Positions 46,853 through 55,346 of a stretch of 64,000 nt of DNA are shown in pieces. Location of the stretch: NCBI RefSeq assembly GCF_020740535.1, contig NZ_CP082362.1, positions 2,604,001-2,668,000 of the forward strand, in the 5' to 3' direction. Made by a program: the position numbers and the translations under genes. The first letter of the stretch is position 1, and every line of letters starts with the position of its first letter. The stretch comes from Streptomyces profundus. Lineage in GTDB: Bacteria; Actinomycetota; Actinomycetes; Streptomycetales; Streptomycetaceae. The notes under the pieces were generated by a model. It did no database searches. It saw nothing but the letters and a program-made list of their open reading frames with translations, and had not been told where the DNA came from.

Positions 46853-48091
46853 ATGATCAGTTCCGGCCATGGCTCCGGTTACGGCTCCGGCTCCCCAGCG
46901 GGGCGGCGGCCCCTCCCCGACGACGCGGTGCTGCCGCCGCCCCAGGCGCCGCTCAGCGCGGTGACCTGGCGGGAGTGTGCCTATCTGCTGTCGAGCTGGC
47001 CGCTGGATCTGATCGCTTTCTGTTATGTCCTGATCTGGATCTATGTGGGGGTGCTGCTGTCGGTGACCGTGATCGGTCTGCCGGTGCTGGCGCTCGGCCT
47101 GGTGGGGTGCCGCTGGTTCGGTCGCTGGGAGCGGGCGAGGGCGCGGGCGCTGCTGCGGGTCGTGGTGGAGGAGCCGAGTCCGCTGCGGGCGCGGCGGGGC
47201 GCGGGCTTCTTCGTCTGGCTGTGGTCGGCGCTGAGGGATCCGGTGGGCTGGCGGTCGGCGCTCTTCGTGGTGGTGCGCCTGCCGTGGGCGCTCGTGACGT
47301 TCGCGCTGATGTCGGTCGCGTTCTTCGTGGCGTGGCCGGTGCTGCCGTGGCTGGCGCGTGGTTTCAGCCAGGTGGACCGGGGTCTGGTGCGGACGTTGCT
47401 GTCGCCTTCGGAGAGCCTGGAGCGGCGGATCGCCGAGCTTGAGGAGGATCGGACGGCGGTGTCGGATACGGCGTCGGCCGATCTTCGGCGGATCGAGCGG
47501 GATCTGCACGACGGGGCGCAGGCCCGCCTGGTCGCGCTGGCCATGGACCTGGGCCTGGCCAAGGAGAAACTCACCGAGGACCCCGAAGCAGCAGCCCGCA
47601 TGGTCGACGAAGCACACGGCGAGGTCAAACTCGCCCTCCAGGAACTCCGCGACCTCGCCCGAGGCATCCACCCCGCCGTCCTCACCGACCGAGGACTCGG
47701 CCCCGCCCTCTCCTCCGTCGCCGCCCGCTGCACCGTCCCCGTCACCGTCGACATCGACCTCGACCAACGACCCGCACCCGCCATCGAAGGCATCGCCTAC
47801 TTCACCACCTCGGAACTCCTCCAGAACATCAGCAAACACAGCAACGCCCACCACGCCACCATCGAGATCTGGCGCACCACCGACCGCCTCATGATCCAGG
47901 TCACCGACAACGGCCAAGGCGGCGCCACCACCACCCACGGCACCGGCCTCGCCGGACTCACCGAACGCCTCACCGCCGTCGACGGCCTCCTCGCCATCCA
48001 ATCCCCCCACGGCGGACCCACCACCATCACCGCCGAACTCCCCTGGCGGGACCGGCACGGACACAAGCACGAAGGGAGGGCGGTTCGATGA
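46853..48091 (+). CDS. Sensor histidine kinase (HisKA_3 type), first of a tandem pair
   Basis: A 412-residue protein from ATG 46853. The N-terminal half is a membrane sensor domain with about four hydrophobic segments (for example LIAFCYVLIWIYVGVLLSVT). The kinase part has the phospho-acceptor His in RRIERDLHDGAQARLVAL, the N-box region SELLQNISKHSNAHHATIEI and the G box ATTTHGTGLAGLTERL. It probably passes phosphate to the LuxR-type regulator two genes downstream. From 47475 on its DNA is nearly identical to the next gene. It overlaps that gene by four bases. The stimulus is unknown. Confidence 0.93.
   Translation: MISSGHGSGYGSGSPAGRRPLPDDAVLPPPQAPLSAVTWRECAYLLSSWPLDLIAFCYVLIWIYVGVLLSVTVIGLPVLALGLVGCRWFGRWERARARALLRVVVEEPSPLRARRGAGFFVWLWSALRDPVGWRSALFVVVRLPWALVTFALMSVAFFVAWPVLPWLARGFSQVDRGLVRTLLSPSESLERRIAELEEDRTAVSDTASADLRRIERDLHDGAQARLVALAMDLGLAKEKLTEDPEAAARMVDEAHGEVKLALQELRDLARGIHPAVLTDRGLGPALSSVAARCTVPVTVDIDLDQRPAPAIEGIAYFTTSELLQNISKHSNAHHATIEIWRTTDRLMIQVTDNGQGGATTTHGTGLAGLTERLTAVDGLLAIQSPHGGPTTITAELPWRDRHGHKHEGRAVR
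47475..48051 (+). repeat. 577-bp direct repeat, copy 1 (kinase catalytic half)
   Basis: Matches 48770-49346 without gaps, and I found only three differences. All three are third-position changes that leave the protein the same. The repeat starts 21 bases before the His-box codons and ends at the last conserved codons of the ATPase domain. Confidence 0.95.
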
Positions 48092-49383
48092 CCGTCCTAC
48101 GTCTGCCGTTCACGGCACGGGCCTGGCGGGAGGGCCTCTACGCCCTGTTGAACCTCCCCATGGCGATCGTCGGCTTCGTCACCGCGGTGACGGGGCTGGC
48201 GGTGAGCGCCGGTCTGTTGATCACGTTCGTCGGGCTGCCGCTGCTGGCGCTGACGTTGCTGTGGTTGCGCACCTTCGGCTATGTGGAGCGGCAGCGGGCG
48301 CGGCTGCTGTTGGGGTCGGAGGTGGCCGAGCCGGGCCCCGTGCGGCACCGGGACGGGAAGACCGGGCTGCTGGCCTGGATCGGGGCGGTGCTGCGCAGCG
48401 ACGTCTCCTGGCGGTCCACGGCGTACGCCCTGCTGCACCTGCCGTGGGCGATCGCGACGTTCACCGTGGTGGTGACCACCTGGGCCGGTGGCTTCGCCGC
48501 GCTGACGCTTCCGCTGTGGTCCTGGACGTTGAACGAGGACATCGGCATCAACACCGACGGGCAGGGCAACGGCTGGATCTGGGACAACCCGTTCGAGCTG
48601 GCGCTGGTCTCGGTGGTCGGGCTGCTGCTGCTGATCAGCGGCTCGTTGCTGATCCGGGGCATGGTCGCCGTCGACCGGCTGGCGGTCCGCGCGCTGCTGG
48701 GGCCCTCGGCGGCGGCGAGCCGGGTGTCGCAGCTGGAGGAGGACCGCTCCGTCGTGGTGGACACCTCGGCGGCCGATCTTCGGCGGATCGAGCGGGATCT
48801 GCACGACGGGGCGCAGGCCCGCCTGGTCGCCCTGGCCATGGACCTGGGCCTGGCCAAGGAGAAACTCACCGAGGACCCCGAAGCCGCAGCCCGCATGGTC
48901 GACGAAGCACACGGCGAGGTCAAACTCGCCCTCCAGGAACTCCGCGACCTCGCCCGAGGCATCCACCCCGCCGTCCTCACCGACCGAGGACTCGGCCCCG
49001 CCCTCTCCTCCGTCGCCGCCCGCTGCACCGTCCCCGTCACCGTCGACATCGACCTCGACCAACGACCCGCACCCGCCATCGAGGGCATCGCCTACTTCAC
49101 CACCTCGGAACTCCTCCAGAACATCAGCAAACACAGCAACGCCCACCACGCCACCATCGAGATCTGGCGCACCACCGACCGCCTCATGATCCAGGTCACC
49201 GACAACGGCCAAGGCGGCGCCACCACCACCCACGGCACCGGCCTCGCCGGACTCACCGAACGCCTCACCGCCGTCGACGGCCTCCTCGCCATCCAATCCC
49301 CCCACGGCGGACCCACCACCATCACCGCCGAACTCCCCTGGCGGGAACCTGACGGCTCCCCGAGCGGACGTCGACCGAGGTGA
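48088..49383 (+). CDS. Sensor histidine kinase (HisKA_3 type), second of a tandem pair
   Basis: A 431-residue protein from ATG 48088, overlapping the first kinase by ATGA. The N-terminal sensor half is related in layout but clearly different in sequence: LPMAIVGFVTAVTGLAVSAG, ATFTVVVTTWAGGFAALTLP, and an extracytoplasmic loop LNEDIGINTDGQGNGWIWDN. The catalytic half repeats that of the first kinase with identical protein sequence from the His box to ITAELPWR. The two kinases would read different cues but present the same output domain, and could form heterodimers (inference). The response regulator follows 51 bp downstream. Confidence 0.93.
   Translation: MTVLRLPFTARAWREGLYALLNLPMAIVGFVTAVTGLAVSAGLLITFVGLPLLALTLLWLRTFGYVERQRARLLLGSEVAEPGPVRHRDGKTGLLAWIGAVLRSDVSWRSTAYALLHLPWAIATFTVVVTTWAGGFAALTLPLWSWTLNEDIGINTDGQGNGWIWDNPFELALVSVVGLLLLISGSLLIRGMVAVDRLAVRALLGPSAAASRVSQLEEDRSVVVDTSAADLRRIERDLHDGAQARLVALAMDLGLAKEKLTEDPEAAARMVDEAHGEVKLALQELRDLARGIHPAVLTDRGLGPALSSVAARCTVPVTVDIDLDQRPAPAIEGIAYFTTSELLQNISKHSNAHHATIEIWRTTDRLMIQVTDNGQGGATTTHGTGLAGLTERLTAVDGLLAIQSPHGGPTTITAELPWREPDGSPSGRRPR
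48770..49346 (+). repeat. 577-bp direct repeat, copy 2
   Basis: Second copy of the 47475-48051 sequence, offset by 1,295 bases, with three silent mismatches. The flanking kinase sequence on the left is diverged, which points to recent gene conversion rather than simple recent duplication of the whole gene. Confidence 0.95.
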
Positions 49384-49434
49384 GATGCTGGGGGACGGAC
49401 TCTTGAGCTGCGGTGAGAAACGGGGAGTGGACGG

Positions 49435-50094
49435 GTGCGGGTAGTCATCGCCGAGGACTCGGTGCTGCTGCGGGACGGGTTGACCCGCCTGTTGAACGAC
49501 CGGGGGCACGAGGTGGTGGCCGGGGTCGGGGACGCGGAGGCGTTGATCGCCGCGATCGACGAGCTGGCCGCGGCCGGGCAGGTGCCCGATGTGGTGGTGG
49601 CGGACGTGCGGATGCCGCCGACGCACACCGACGAGGGGGTGCGGGCGGCGGTGCGGCTGCGGCAGCGCTTCCCCGAGCTCGGGGTGCTGGTGCTCTCGCA
49701 GTATGTGGAGGAGCAGTACGCCACGGAGCTGATCGCCGGCTCCAGCCGGGGTGTGGGCTATCTGTTGAAGGACCGGGTGGCGGACGTCAGCGAGTTCGTC
49801 GCCGCGGTGGCCAGGGTGGCGGAGGGCGGGACCGCGTTGGATCCCGAGGTGGTCGCCCAGCTGCTGGGCCGGAGCCGCAAGCAGGACGTGCTGGGCGGGC
49901 TGACGCCCAGGGAGCGCGAGGTGCTGGGGCTGATGGCGGAGGGCCGGACCAACTCGGCGGTCGCGCAGCAGCTGGTGGTGAGCCATGGGGCGGTGGAGAA
50001 GCATGTGAGCAACATCTTCATGAAGCTCGGTTTGGCGCAGAGTGACACAGATCACCGGCGGGTTCTGGCGGTTCTCACGTATCTCAATTCCTAG
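49435..50094 (+). CDS. NarL/LuxR-family response regulator
   Basis: A 219-residue protein from GTG 49435. The receiver domain has MRVVIAEDSVLLRDGL (acidic pocket), the phospho-acceptor Asp in VVVADVRMPPTHTDEG near residue 56, and the conserved Lys in VGYLLKDRVADVSEF. The C-terminal LuxR-type DNA-binding domain reads LTPREREVLGLMAEGRTN, VVSHGAVEKHVSNIFMKLGL. It is the likely partner of both upstream kinases. Targets are unknown, although the divergent nuo cluster and the downstream kor genes are obvious candidates by position. Confidence 0.95.
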   Translation: MRVVIAEDSVLLRDGLTRLLNDRGHEVVAGVGDAEALIAAIDELAAAGQVPDVVVADVRMPPTHTDEGVRAAVRLRQRFPELGVLVLSQYVEEQYATELIAGSSRGVGYLLKDRVADVSEFVAAVARVAEGGTALDPEVVAQLLGRSRKQDVLGGLTPREREVLGLMAEGRTNSAVAQQLVVSHGAVEKHVSNIFMKLGLAQSDTDHRRVLAVLTYLNS

Positions 50095-50312
50095 CCCTCT
50101 GCCACGCTGGAGTGTGAGGTGAACGACCGGCATTCGGCCGGTAGTTGAGGCGTTTCACGCCACAGCGGGGGGTTTACCGGGTGGTGGGGGTCACCGCTCG
50201 TCCGAACACACGGGGTAAGAGCACGTCCGCGCTGTGAGACGCCCTCGGGAAGGCAAGCCTTACCCGCCGTACCATGGCCGACAAGAGCCGCCTCGTAAGG
50301 AGGGCTACAGCA

Positions 50313-52208
50313 GTGACCATCGAGGTCAACCAGGCGAGCCGGGACGACAAGGACGTGCGACGTCTGGACCGGGTGATCATCCGGTTCGCGGGGGACTCCG
50401 GCGACGGAATGCAGTTGACAGGCGACCGTTTCACGTCGGAGACGGCCTCGTTGGGGAACGATCTCTCCACGCTGCCGAACTTCCCCGCGGAGATCCGGGC
50501 CCCCGCCGGCACCCTGCCGGGTGTCTCCTCGTTCCAGGTGCACTTCGCCGACCACGACATCCTCACCCCGGGCGACGCGCCCGACGTGCTGGTGGCGATG
50601 AACCCCGCCGCGCTCAAGGCGAACGTGCCCGATCTGCCGCGCGGCGCGGAGATCATCGTCAACACCGACGAGTTCACCTCGCGGGCGCTGACCAAGGTCG
50701 GCTACGCGACGAATCCGCTGGACGACGAGTCGCTGGACGCGTACCGCGTGCACCGGGTGCCGTTGACCACGCTCACCGTGGAGGCGCTCAAGGCGTACGA
50801 GCTGACCCGCAAGGAGGCCGGGCGCTCCAAGAACATGTTCGCCCTGGGCCTGCTGTCCTGGATGTACCACCGCCCGACGGAGAACACCGAGGCGTTCCTG
50901 CGGTCGAAGTTCGCCAAGCGTCCGGACATCGCCGAGGCCAACATCACGGCGTTCCGCGCCGGTTGGAACTTCGGCGAGACCACGGAGGACTTCGCGGTCT
51001 CCTACGAGGTCGCGCCGGCCGTCTCGGCGTTCCCCGCCGGGACGTACCGCAACATCTCGGGCAATCTGGCGCTCGCCTACGGCCTGGTCGCCGCCGGCCA
51101 GCAGGCCGATCTGCCGCTCTTCCTCGGCTCCTACCCGATCACTCCGGCCTCCGACGTGCTGCACGAGCTGTCCAAGCACAAGAACTTCGGGGTGCGCAGC
51201 TTCCAGGCCGAGGACGAGATCGCGGCGATCGGCGCCGCGCTCGGCGCGTCCTTCGGCGGCTCGCTCGGCGTGACCACCACCTCGGGCCCCGGCGTCGCGC
51301 TGAAGTCCGAGACGATCGGTCTCGCCGTCTCGCTCGAACTGCCGCTGCTGATCATCGCCATCCAGCGCGGCGGCCCGTCCACCGGGCTGCCGACCAAGAC
51401 CGAGCAGGCCGACCTGCTCCAGGCGATGTACGGGCGCAACGGCGAGGCGCCGGTGCCGATCGTGGCCCCCTCGACGCCCGGGGAGTGCTTCGACGCGGCC
51501 ATCGAGGCGGCCAGGATCGCGCTCGCCTACCGGACGCCCGTCTTCCTGCTGTCGGACGGCTATCTGGCCAACGGCTCGGAGCCGTGGCGGGTGCCCGATC
51601 CGTCCGAACTGCCGGACCTGCGCGTCCAGTTCGCCACCGGGCCCAACCACACCCTGCCGGACGGCAGCGAGACGTTCTGGCCCTACAAGCGGGACGAGAC
51701 CACGCTGGCCCGCCCGTGGGCGGTGCCCGGGACACCGGGTCTTGAGCACCGCATCGGCGGCATCGAGAAGCAGGACGGCACGGGCAACATCTCCTACGAC
51801 CCGGCCAACCACGAGCACATGGTGCACACCCGCCAGGCCAAGGTGGACGGCGTCGAGGTGCCGGATGTCGTCGTGGACGATCCGAGCGGCGAGGCCAGGG
51901 TGCTGGTCCTCGGCTGGGGCTCCACCTACGGGCCGATCACGGCCGGGGTGCGGCGGGTCCGCAAGGCCGGCGGGAAGATCGCCCAGACCCATGTGCGCAA
52001 CCTCAACCCGCTGCCGGCCAACCTCGGCGAGGTGCTGCGCTCCTACGACCGGGTGGTCCTGCCGGAGATGAACCTCGGCCAGCTGTCCGCCCTGCTGCGC
52101 GCCAAGTACCTGGTTGATATCCAGTCGTTGACGCAGGTCACCGGGCTGCCGTTCAAGGCCGAGCAGCTCGCGTCCGCTTTCAAGGAGGCTCTGGACGATG
52201 TCCACTGA
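50313..52208 (+). CDS. korA: 2-oxoacid:ferredoxin oxidoreductase, alpha (fused gamma-alpha) subunit
   Basis: A 631-residue protein. I chose GTG 50313 because AAGGAGGG lies about ten bases upstream; an in-frame ATG at 50274 would add 13 residues without such a site. The N-terminal gamma-like domain starts with RVIIRFAGDSGDGMQLTGDR. The alpha domain has LFLGSYPITPASDVLHELSK and GVTTTSGPGVALKSETIGLA, binding the pyrophosphate part of thiamine diphosphate and CoA. The enzyme decarboxylates 2-oxoacids, probably 2-oxoglutarate, to the acyl-CoA and reduces ferredoxin. It overlaps korB by 11 bases. Confidence 0.94.
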   Translation: MTIEVNQASRDDKDVRRLDRVIIRFAGDSGDGMQLTGDRFTSETASLGNDLSTLPNFPAEIRAPAGTLPGVSSFQVHFADHDILTPGDAPDVLVAMNPAALKANVPDLPRGAEIIVNTDEFTSRALTKVGYATNPLDDESLDAYRVHRVPLTTLTVEALKAYELTRKEAGRSKNMFALGLLSWMYHRPTENTEAFLRSKFAKRPDIAEANITAFRAGWNFGETTEDFAVSYEVAPAVSAFPAGTYRNISGNLALAYGLVAAGQQADLPLFLGSYPITPASDVLHELSKHKNFGVRSFQAEDEIAAIGAALGASFGGSLGVTTTSGPGVALKSETIGLAVSLELPLLIIAIQRGGPSTGLPTKTEQADLLQAMYGRNGEAPVPIVAPSTPGECFDAAIEAARIALAYRTPVFLLSDGYLANGSEPWRVPDPSELPDLRVQFATGPNHTLPDGSETFWPYKRDETTLARPWAVPGTPGLEHRIGGIEKQDGTGNISYDPANHEHMVHTRQAKVDGVEVPDVVVDDPSGEARVLVLGWGSTYGPITAGVRRVRKAGGKIAQTHVRNLNPLPANLGEVLRSYDRVVLPEMNLGQLSALLRAKYLVDIQSLTQVTGLPFKAEQLASAFKEALDDVH

Positions 52209-53286
52209 GGCACCTATCCAGCACCGCACCTCGCTGGCGCTCATCCCCACCGCCGACAAGCCGCAGAGCGCCAAGGACTTCAAGTCGGACCAGGAGGTCC
52301 GCTGGTGCCCCGGCTGCGGTGACTACGCCGTGCTCGCGGCGGTCCAGGGCTTCCTCCCGGAGCTGGGCCTCGCCAAGGAGAACATCGTCTTCGTCTCCGG
52401 CATCGGCTGCTCCTCCCGTTTCCCGTACTACATGAACACCTACGGGATGCACTCGATCCACGGGCGCGCCCCGGCGATCGCGACCGGGCTCTCGGCGTCC
52501 CGACGGGATCTGTCGGTCTGGGTGGTCACCGGCGACGGCGACGCGCTCTCCATCGGCGGCAACCATCTGATCCACGCGCTGCGGCGCAACGTGAACCTCA
52601 AGATCCTGCTCTTCAACAACCGGATCTACGGGCTCACCAAGGGCCAGTACTCGCCGACCTCGGAGGCCGGCAAGATCACCAAGTCGACGCCGATGGGCTC
52701 GCTTGAGACCCCGTTCAACCCGCTGTCGCTGGCGCTGGGCGCGGAGGCGTCTTTCGTGGCCCGCACGGTCGACTCGGACCGCAAGCACCTCACCGGCGTG
52801 CTGCGCGCGGCGGCCGAGCACCACGGTTCGGCGCTGGTGGAGATCTACCAGAACTGCAACATCTTCAACGACGGCGCCTTCGAGGTGCTGAAGGACAAGA
52901 AGCAGGCGCAGGAGGCGGTCATCCGCCTCGAACACGGCGAGCCGATCCGGTTCGGCCTGCCGGCCGAGGACGGTCTCGGCGAGAAGGGCGTGGTCCGCGA
53001 TCCGGAGAGCGGCGATCTGCGGGTGATCGACGTGGCGACCGAGGGCACCGACGGCATCGTCGTCCACAACGCGCACGCGGCGTCGCCCACCACGGCGTTC
53101 GCGCTCACCCGCCTCGCCGACCCGCAGACGCTGCACCGCACCCCGATCGGGGTGTTCCGCAGCGTGCCGCGTCCGGCGTACGAGGACCAGATGGCCGACC
53201 AGCTGGATCTCGCGGTCGAGCGGCAGGGCAAGGGCGACCTCGGCGCGCTGCTCGCCGGCAACGACACCTGGACGGTCGCCGGCTGA
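52198..53286 (+). CDS. korB: 2-oxoacid:ferredoxin oxidoreductase, beta subunit
   Basis: A 362-residue protein from ATG 52198. WCPGCGDYAVLAAVQGFL near residue 36 and GIGCSSRFPYYMNTYGMHS carry cysteines for the 4Fe-4S cluster. The thiamine diphosphate motif is VVTGDGDALSIGGNHLIHAL, followed by LLFNNRIYGLTKGQYSPTSE. Together with KorA it generates reduced ferredoxin. In streptomycetes these genes sit near a second nuo cluster, as here, which suggests that ferredoxin feeds the partial complex I (inference). A strong hairpin follows the stop codon. Confidence 0.95.
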   Translation: MSTEAPIQHRTSLALIPTADKPQSAKDFKSDQEVRWCPGCGDYAVLAAVQGFLPELGLAKENIVFVSGIGCSSRFPYYMNTYGMHSIHGRAPAIATGLSASRRDLSVWVVTGDGDALSIGGNHLIHALRRNVNLKILLFNNRIYGLTKGQYSPTSEAGKITKSTPMGSLETPFNPLSLALGAEASFVARTVDSDRKHLTGVLRAAAEHHGSALVEIYQNCNIFNDGAFEVLKDKKQAQEAVIRLEHGEPIRFGLPAEDGLGEKGVVRDPESGDLRVIDVATEGTDGIVVHNAHAASPTTAFALTRLADPQTLHRTPIGVFRSVPRPAYEDQMADQLDLAVERQGKGDLGALLAGNDTWTVAG

Positions 53287-53318
53287 CGTCTCGGCCCGTC
53301 GGCGCCCGTTGATCCTCT

Positions 53319-53353
53319 GTGATCCCCCGTCCGGTCCTTGGGCGGGGGATCAC
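53319..53353 (+). terminator. Hairpin terminator after korB
   Basis: GTGATCCCCCG and its exact complement CGGGGGATCAC form an 11-bp stem around a 13-nt loop, starting 33 bases after the korB stop codon. No T run follows. Confidence 0.8.
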
Positions 53354-53454
53354 CCGCGTCGGCCGGTTATCCGGAATGACAGGCCCGACCGCCGGCGTTA
53401 CCTTCGGGGGGCTGTTCGAGAGCGGCAGCGGTTCGAAAGTGCGGGAGGTGGACG

Positions 53455-54411
53455 GTGGCGGGAACGGGCGCGGCGAACCGATCGGGGTTGGCGCTGGGAT
53501 TCGCGGCCTTCGGTCTGTGGGGGCTACTGCCCCTCTACTGGCGCCTGTTGGAGGACAGCGGCGCCTTCGAGGTGCTCGCCCACCGCATGGTGTGGTCGCT
53601 GCCGACGGCGCTGCTGCTGTTGCTGCTGGTCCGCAGCTGGTCCTGGATAGGTCCGCTGCTGCGCGACCCCAAGCGGCTGGCGCTGCTGCTGCTCTCCGCC
53701 TCGCTGATCACGTTCAACTGGGGCCTGTTCATCTGGTGCGTCGCCGAGGACCGGGTGCTGGAGGCGTCCCTCGGCTACTTCATCAACCCGCTCTTCACCA
53801 TCGCCATGGGCGTGCTGCTGCTGCGCGAGCGGCTGCGGACGGCGCAGTGGGCGGCGGTGGGCATCGGTGCCCTGGCCGTCGTGGTGATGAGCGTGGCCTA
53901 CGGTCAGGTGCCCTGGCTCTCGCTCTCGCTCTCGGTGTCCTTCGCCACCTACGGGCTGGTCAAGAAGCGGACCGGCCTGGACGGGCTTGAGGGGTTCAGC
54001 GCGGACAGCGCGATCCAGTTCGTGCCGGCGCTCGGCTTCCTGGTGGTGCTCGCCGGGCGCGGCGAGGGCTCGTTCACGGTCGAGGGGCCGGGCTACGCGC
54101 TGCTGCTGGTGGGCAGCGGCCTGGCCACCGCCCTCCCGTTGATCTTCTTCGGCGCGGCGACGGTGCGGCTGCCGCTGTCCACCGTCGGCCTGATGCAGTA
54201 CATCGCGCCGAGCACCATGTTCCTGCTGGGACTGCTGGTCTTCGGCGAGGAGATGCCGCCCGAGCGGTGGATCGGCTTCGGCCTGGTGTGGCTCGCGTTG
54301 ACGGTGCTGACCTGGGACGCGCTGCGCCGGGCGCGCACCCGTCGGCGTACGGTGGCCCACAACCCCGTCACCGCGACGGTTCCGAAGGAGGCGACCAGCC
54401 CTGCTGGCTGA
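53455..54411 (+). CDS. rarD: RarD-like EamA/DMT-family transporter
   Basis: A 318-residue protein from GTG 53455, with GGAGGTGGACG just upstream. Ten hydrophobic segments are arranged as two EamA halves. FAAFGLWGLLPLYWRLLED, LAHRMVWSLPTALLLLLLVR, ITFNWGLFIWCVAEDRVLEA and LGYFINPLFTIAMGVLLLRE are typical of RarD, as is IAPSTMFLLGLLVFGEEM. It is an inner-membrane permease of unknown substrate. The C-terminal 30 residues are Arg- and Thr-rich and not conserved. Confidence 0.93.
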   Translation: MAGTGAANRSGLALGFAAFGLWGLLPLYWRLLEDSGAFEVLAHRMVWSLPTALLLLLLVRSWSWIGPLLRDPKRLALLLLSASLITFNWGLFIWCVAEDRVLEASLGYFINPLFTIAMGVLLLRERLRTAQWAAVGIGALAVVVMSVAYGQVPWLSLSLSVSFATYGLVKKRTGLDGLEGFSADSAIQFVPALGFLVVLAGRGEGSFTVEGPGYALLLVGSGLATALPLIFFGAATVRLPLSTVGLMQYIAPSTMFLLGLLVFGEEMPPERWIGFGLVWLALTVLTWDALRRARTRRRTVAHNPVTATVPKEATSPAG

Positions 54412-54439
54412 AACCACCCGAGCGTGGGTCGAGAGGCGG

Positions 54440-55330
54440 TTGGCGCCCGGCGAGCGGGTCACCGAGGTGGTGGCGCTGCACGGCGGTTGGACGTCCCAGA
54501 TGCGCCGGCTGACGGTGACCGGGCCCGGTGGCAGCGGCCGGGAGGTGGTGCTGCGCTCCTTTGTCACGCCGTTCTTCCGCCGGCACGCGCCGGGTCTCCT
54601 GGGGCGCGAGCACCAGGTGTTGGGCCAGCTCATGGACACGTCGATCCCGGCGCCGCAGCCGCTGGCCGTCGATCCGGACGGCGCGCACTGCGCGGCGCCC
54701 TCGTTGCTGATGTCGCTGCTGCCCGGCCGTATCCGGCTGGCCGACGCCGACGTGTCGGGGCGGGTGGTGGCGCTCGCCGAGCTGCTGCGTTCGGTGCACC
54801 GGCTGCCCGCCGACGGTCCTGGGCGGCCACGCCCCTACCAGGCGTGGACCAGCCCCGAGCGGGTGCGGGTGCCGGCGGGCACGGCGCGGCCCGCGCTGTG
54901 GCGGGCGGCGATCGCGGCCATCGACCGGCCGCCGCCACCGTTCGAAGGCCGCTTCCTGCACCGGGACTTCCACCCGGGCAATGTGCTCTTCGACGACGCG
55001 GGCCGGATCACGGGCGTGGTCGACTGGGTGGAGACGTCGTTCGGCCCGGCGGATCTCGATGTGGCGCACTGCGCCACCGCGTTGGCCCTGCTGCACGGCC
55101 CCGACGTCGGCCTCTCCTTCCCCGACCACTACCTGACGGCGGGCGGCCGGCTCTCCCCGACCGCCGAGGCACGACGCTACTGGCGCCTCCTGGACGCGCT
55201 CGCCTTCGCCCCCGACGCGGAGAAGGTCGCCACCCCCTGGCGCGCCTGCGGTCGCCCCGACCTCACCCCACCCCTGCTGACCACCCGCCTGGAGACCTAC
55301 CTCACCGCACTCCTCGACACCACCACCTGA
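54440..55330 (+). CDS. Aminoglycoside phosphotransferase-like (APH) kinase
   Basis: About 296 residues from TTG 54440. The frame is open further left, and the good ribosome binding site GAAGGAGGCGACCAGC just before CTG 54401 suggests a true start near 54401-54404, overlapping the rarD stop. The catalytic loop is RFLHRDFHPGNVLFDDAG near residue 175 and the metal-binding Asp is in GVVDWVETSFGPADLDVAHC. These are APH/choline kinase signatures. The natural substrate is unknown; antibiotic resistance should not be assumed. It is probably coupled to rarD. Confidence 0.88.
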   Translation: MAPGERVTEVVALHGGWTSQMRRLTVTGPGGSGREVVLRSFVTPFFRRHAPGLLGREHQVLGQLMDTSIPAPQPLAVDPDGAHCAAPSLLMSLLPGRIRLADADVSGRVVALAELLRSVHRLPADGPGRPRPYQAWTSPERVRVPAGTARPALWRAAIAAIDRPPPPFEGRFLHRDFHPGNVLFDDAGRITGVVDWVETSFGPADLDVAHCATALALLHGPDVGLSFPDHYLTAGGRLSPTAEARRYWRLLDALAFAPDAEKVATPWRACGRPDLTPPLLTTRLETYLTALLDTTT

Positions 55331-55346
55331 CCTGCCCACCCAGCGC

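Noticed and set aside
46742..50133. Long minus-strand frames opposite the histidine kinases
   Set aside because: Low-complexity Gly/Val/Asp translations that mirror the duplicated kinase sequence; no start context or domain.
54440..55330. Calling the APH-like gene an antibiotic resistance gene
   Set aside because: The kinase signature is shared by many metabolic kinases, and nothing in the sequence or neighbourhood indicates an antibiotic substrate.
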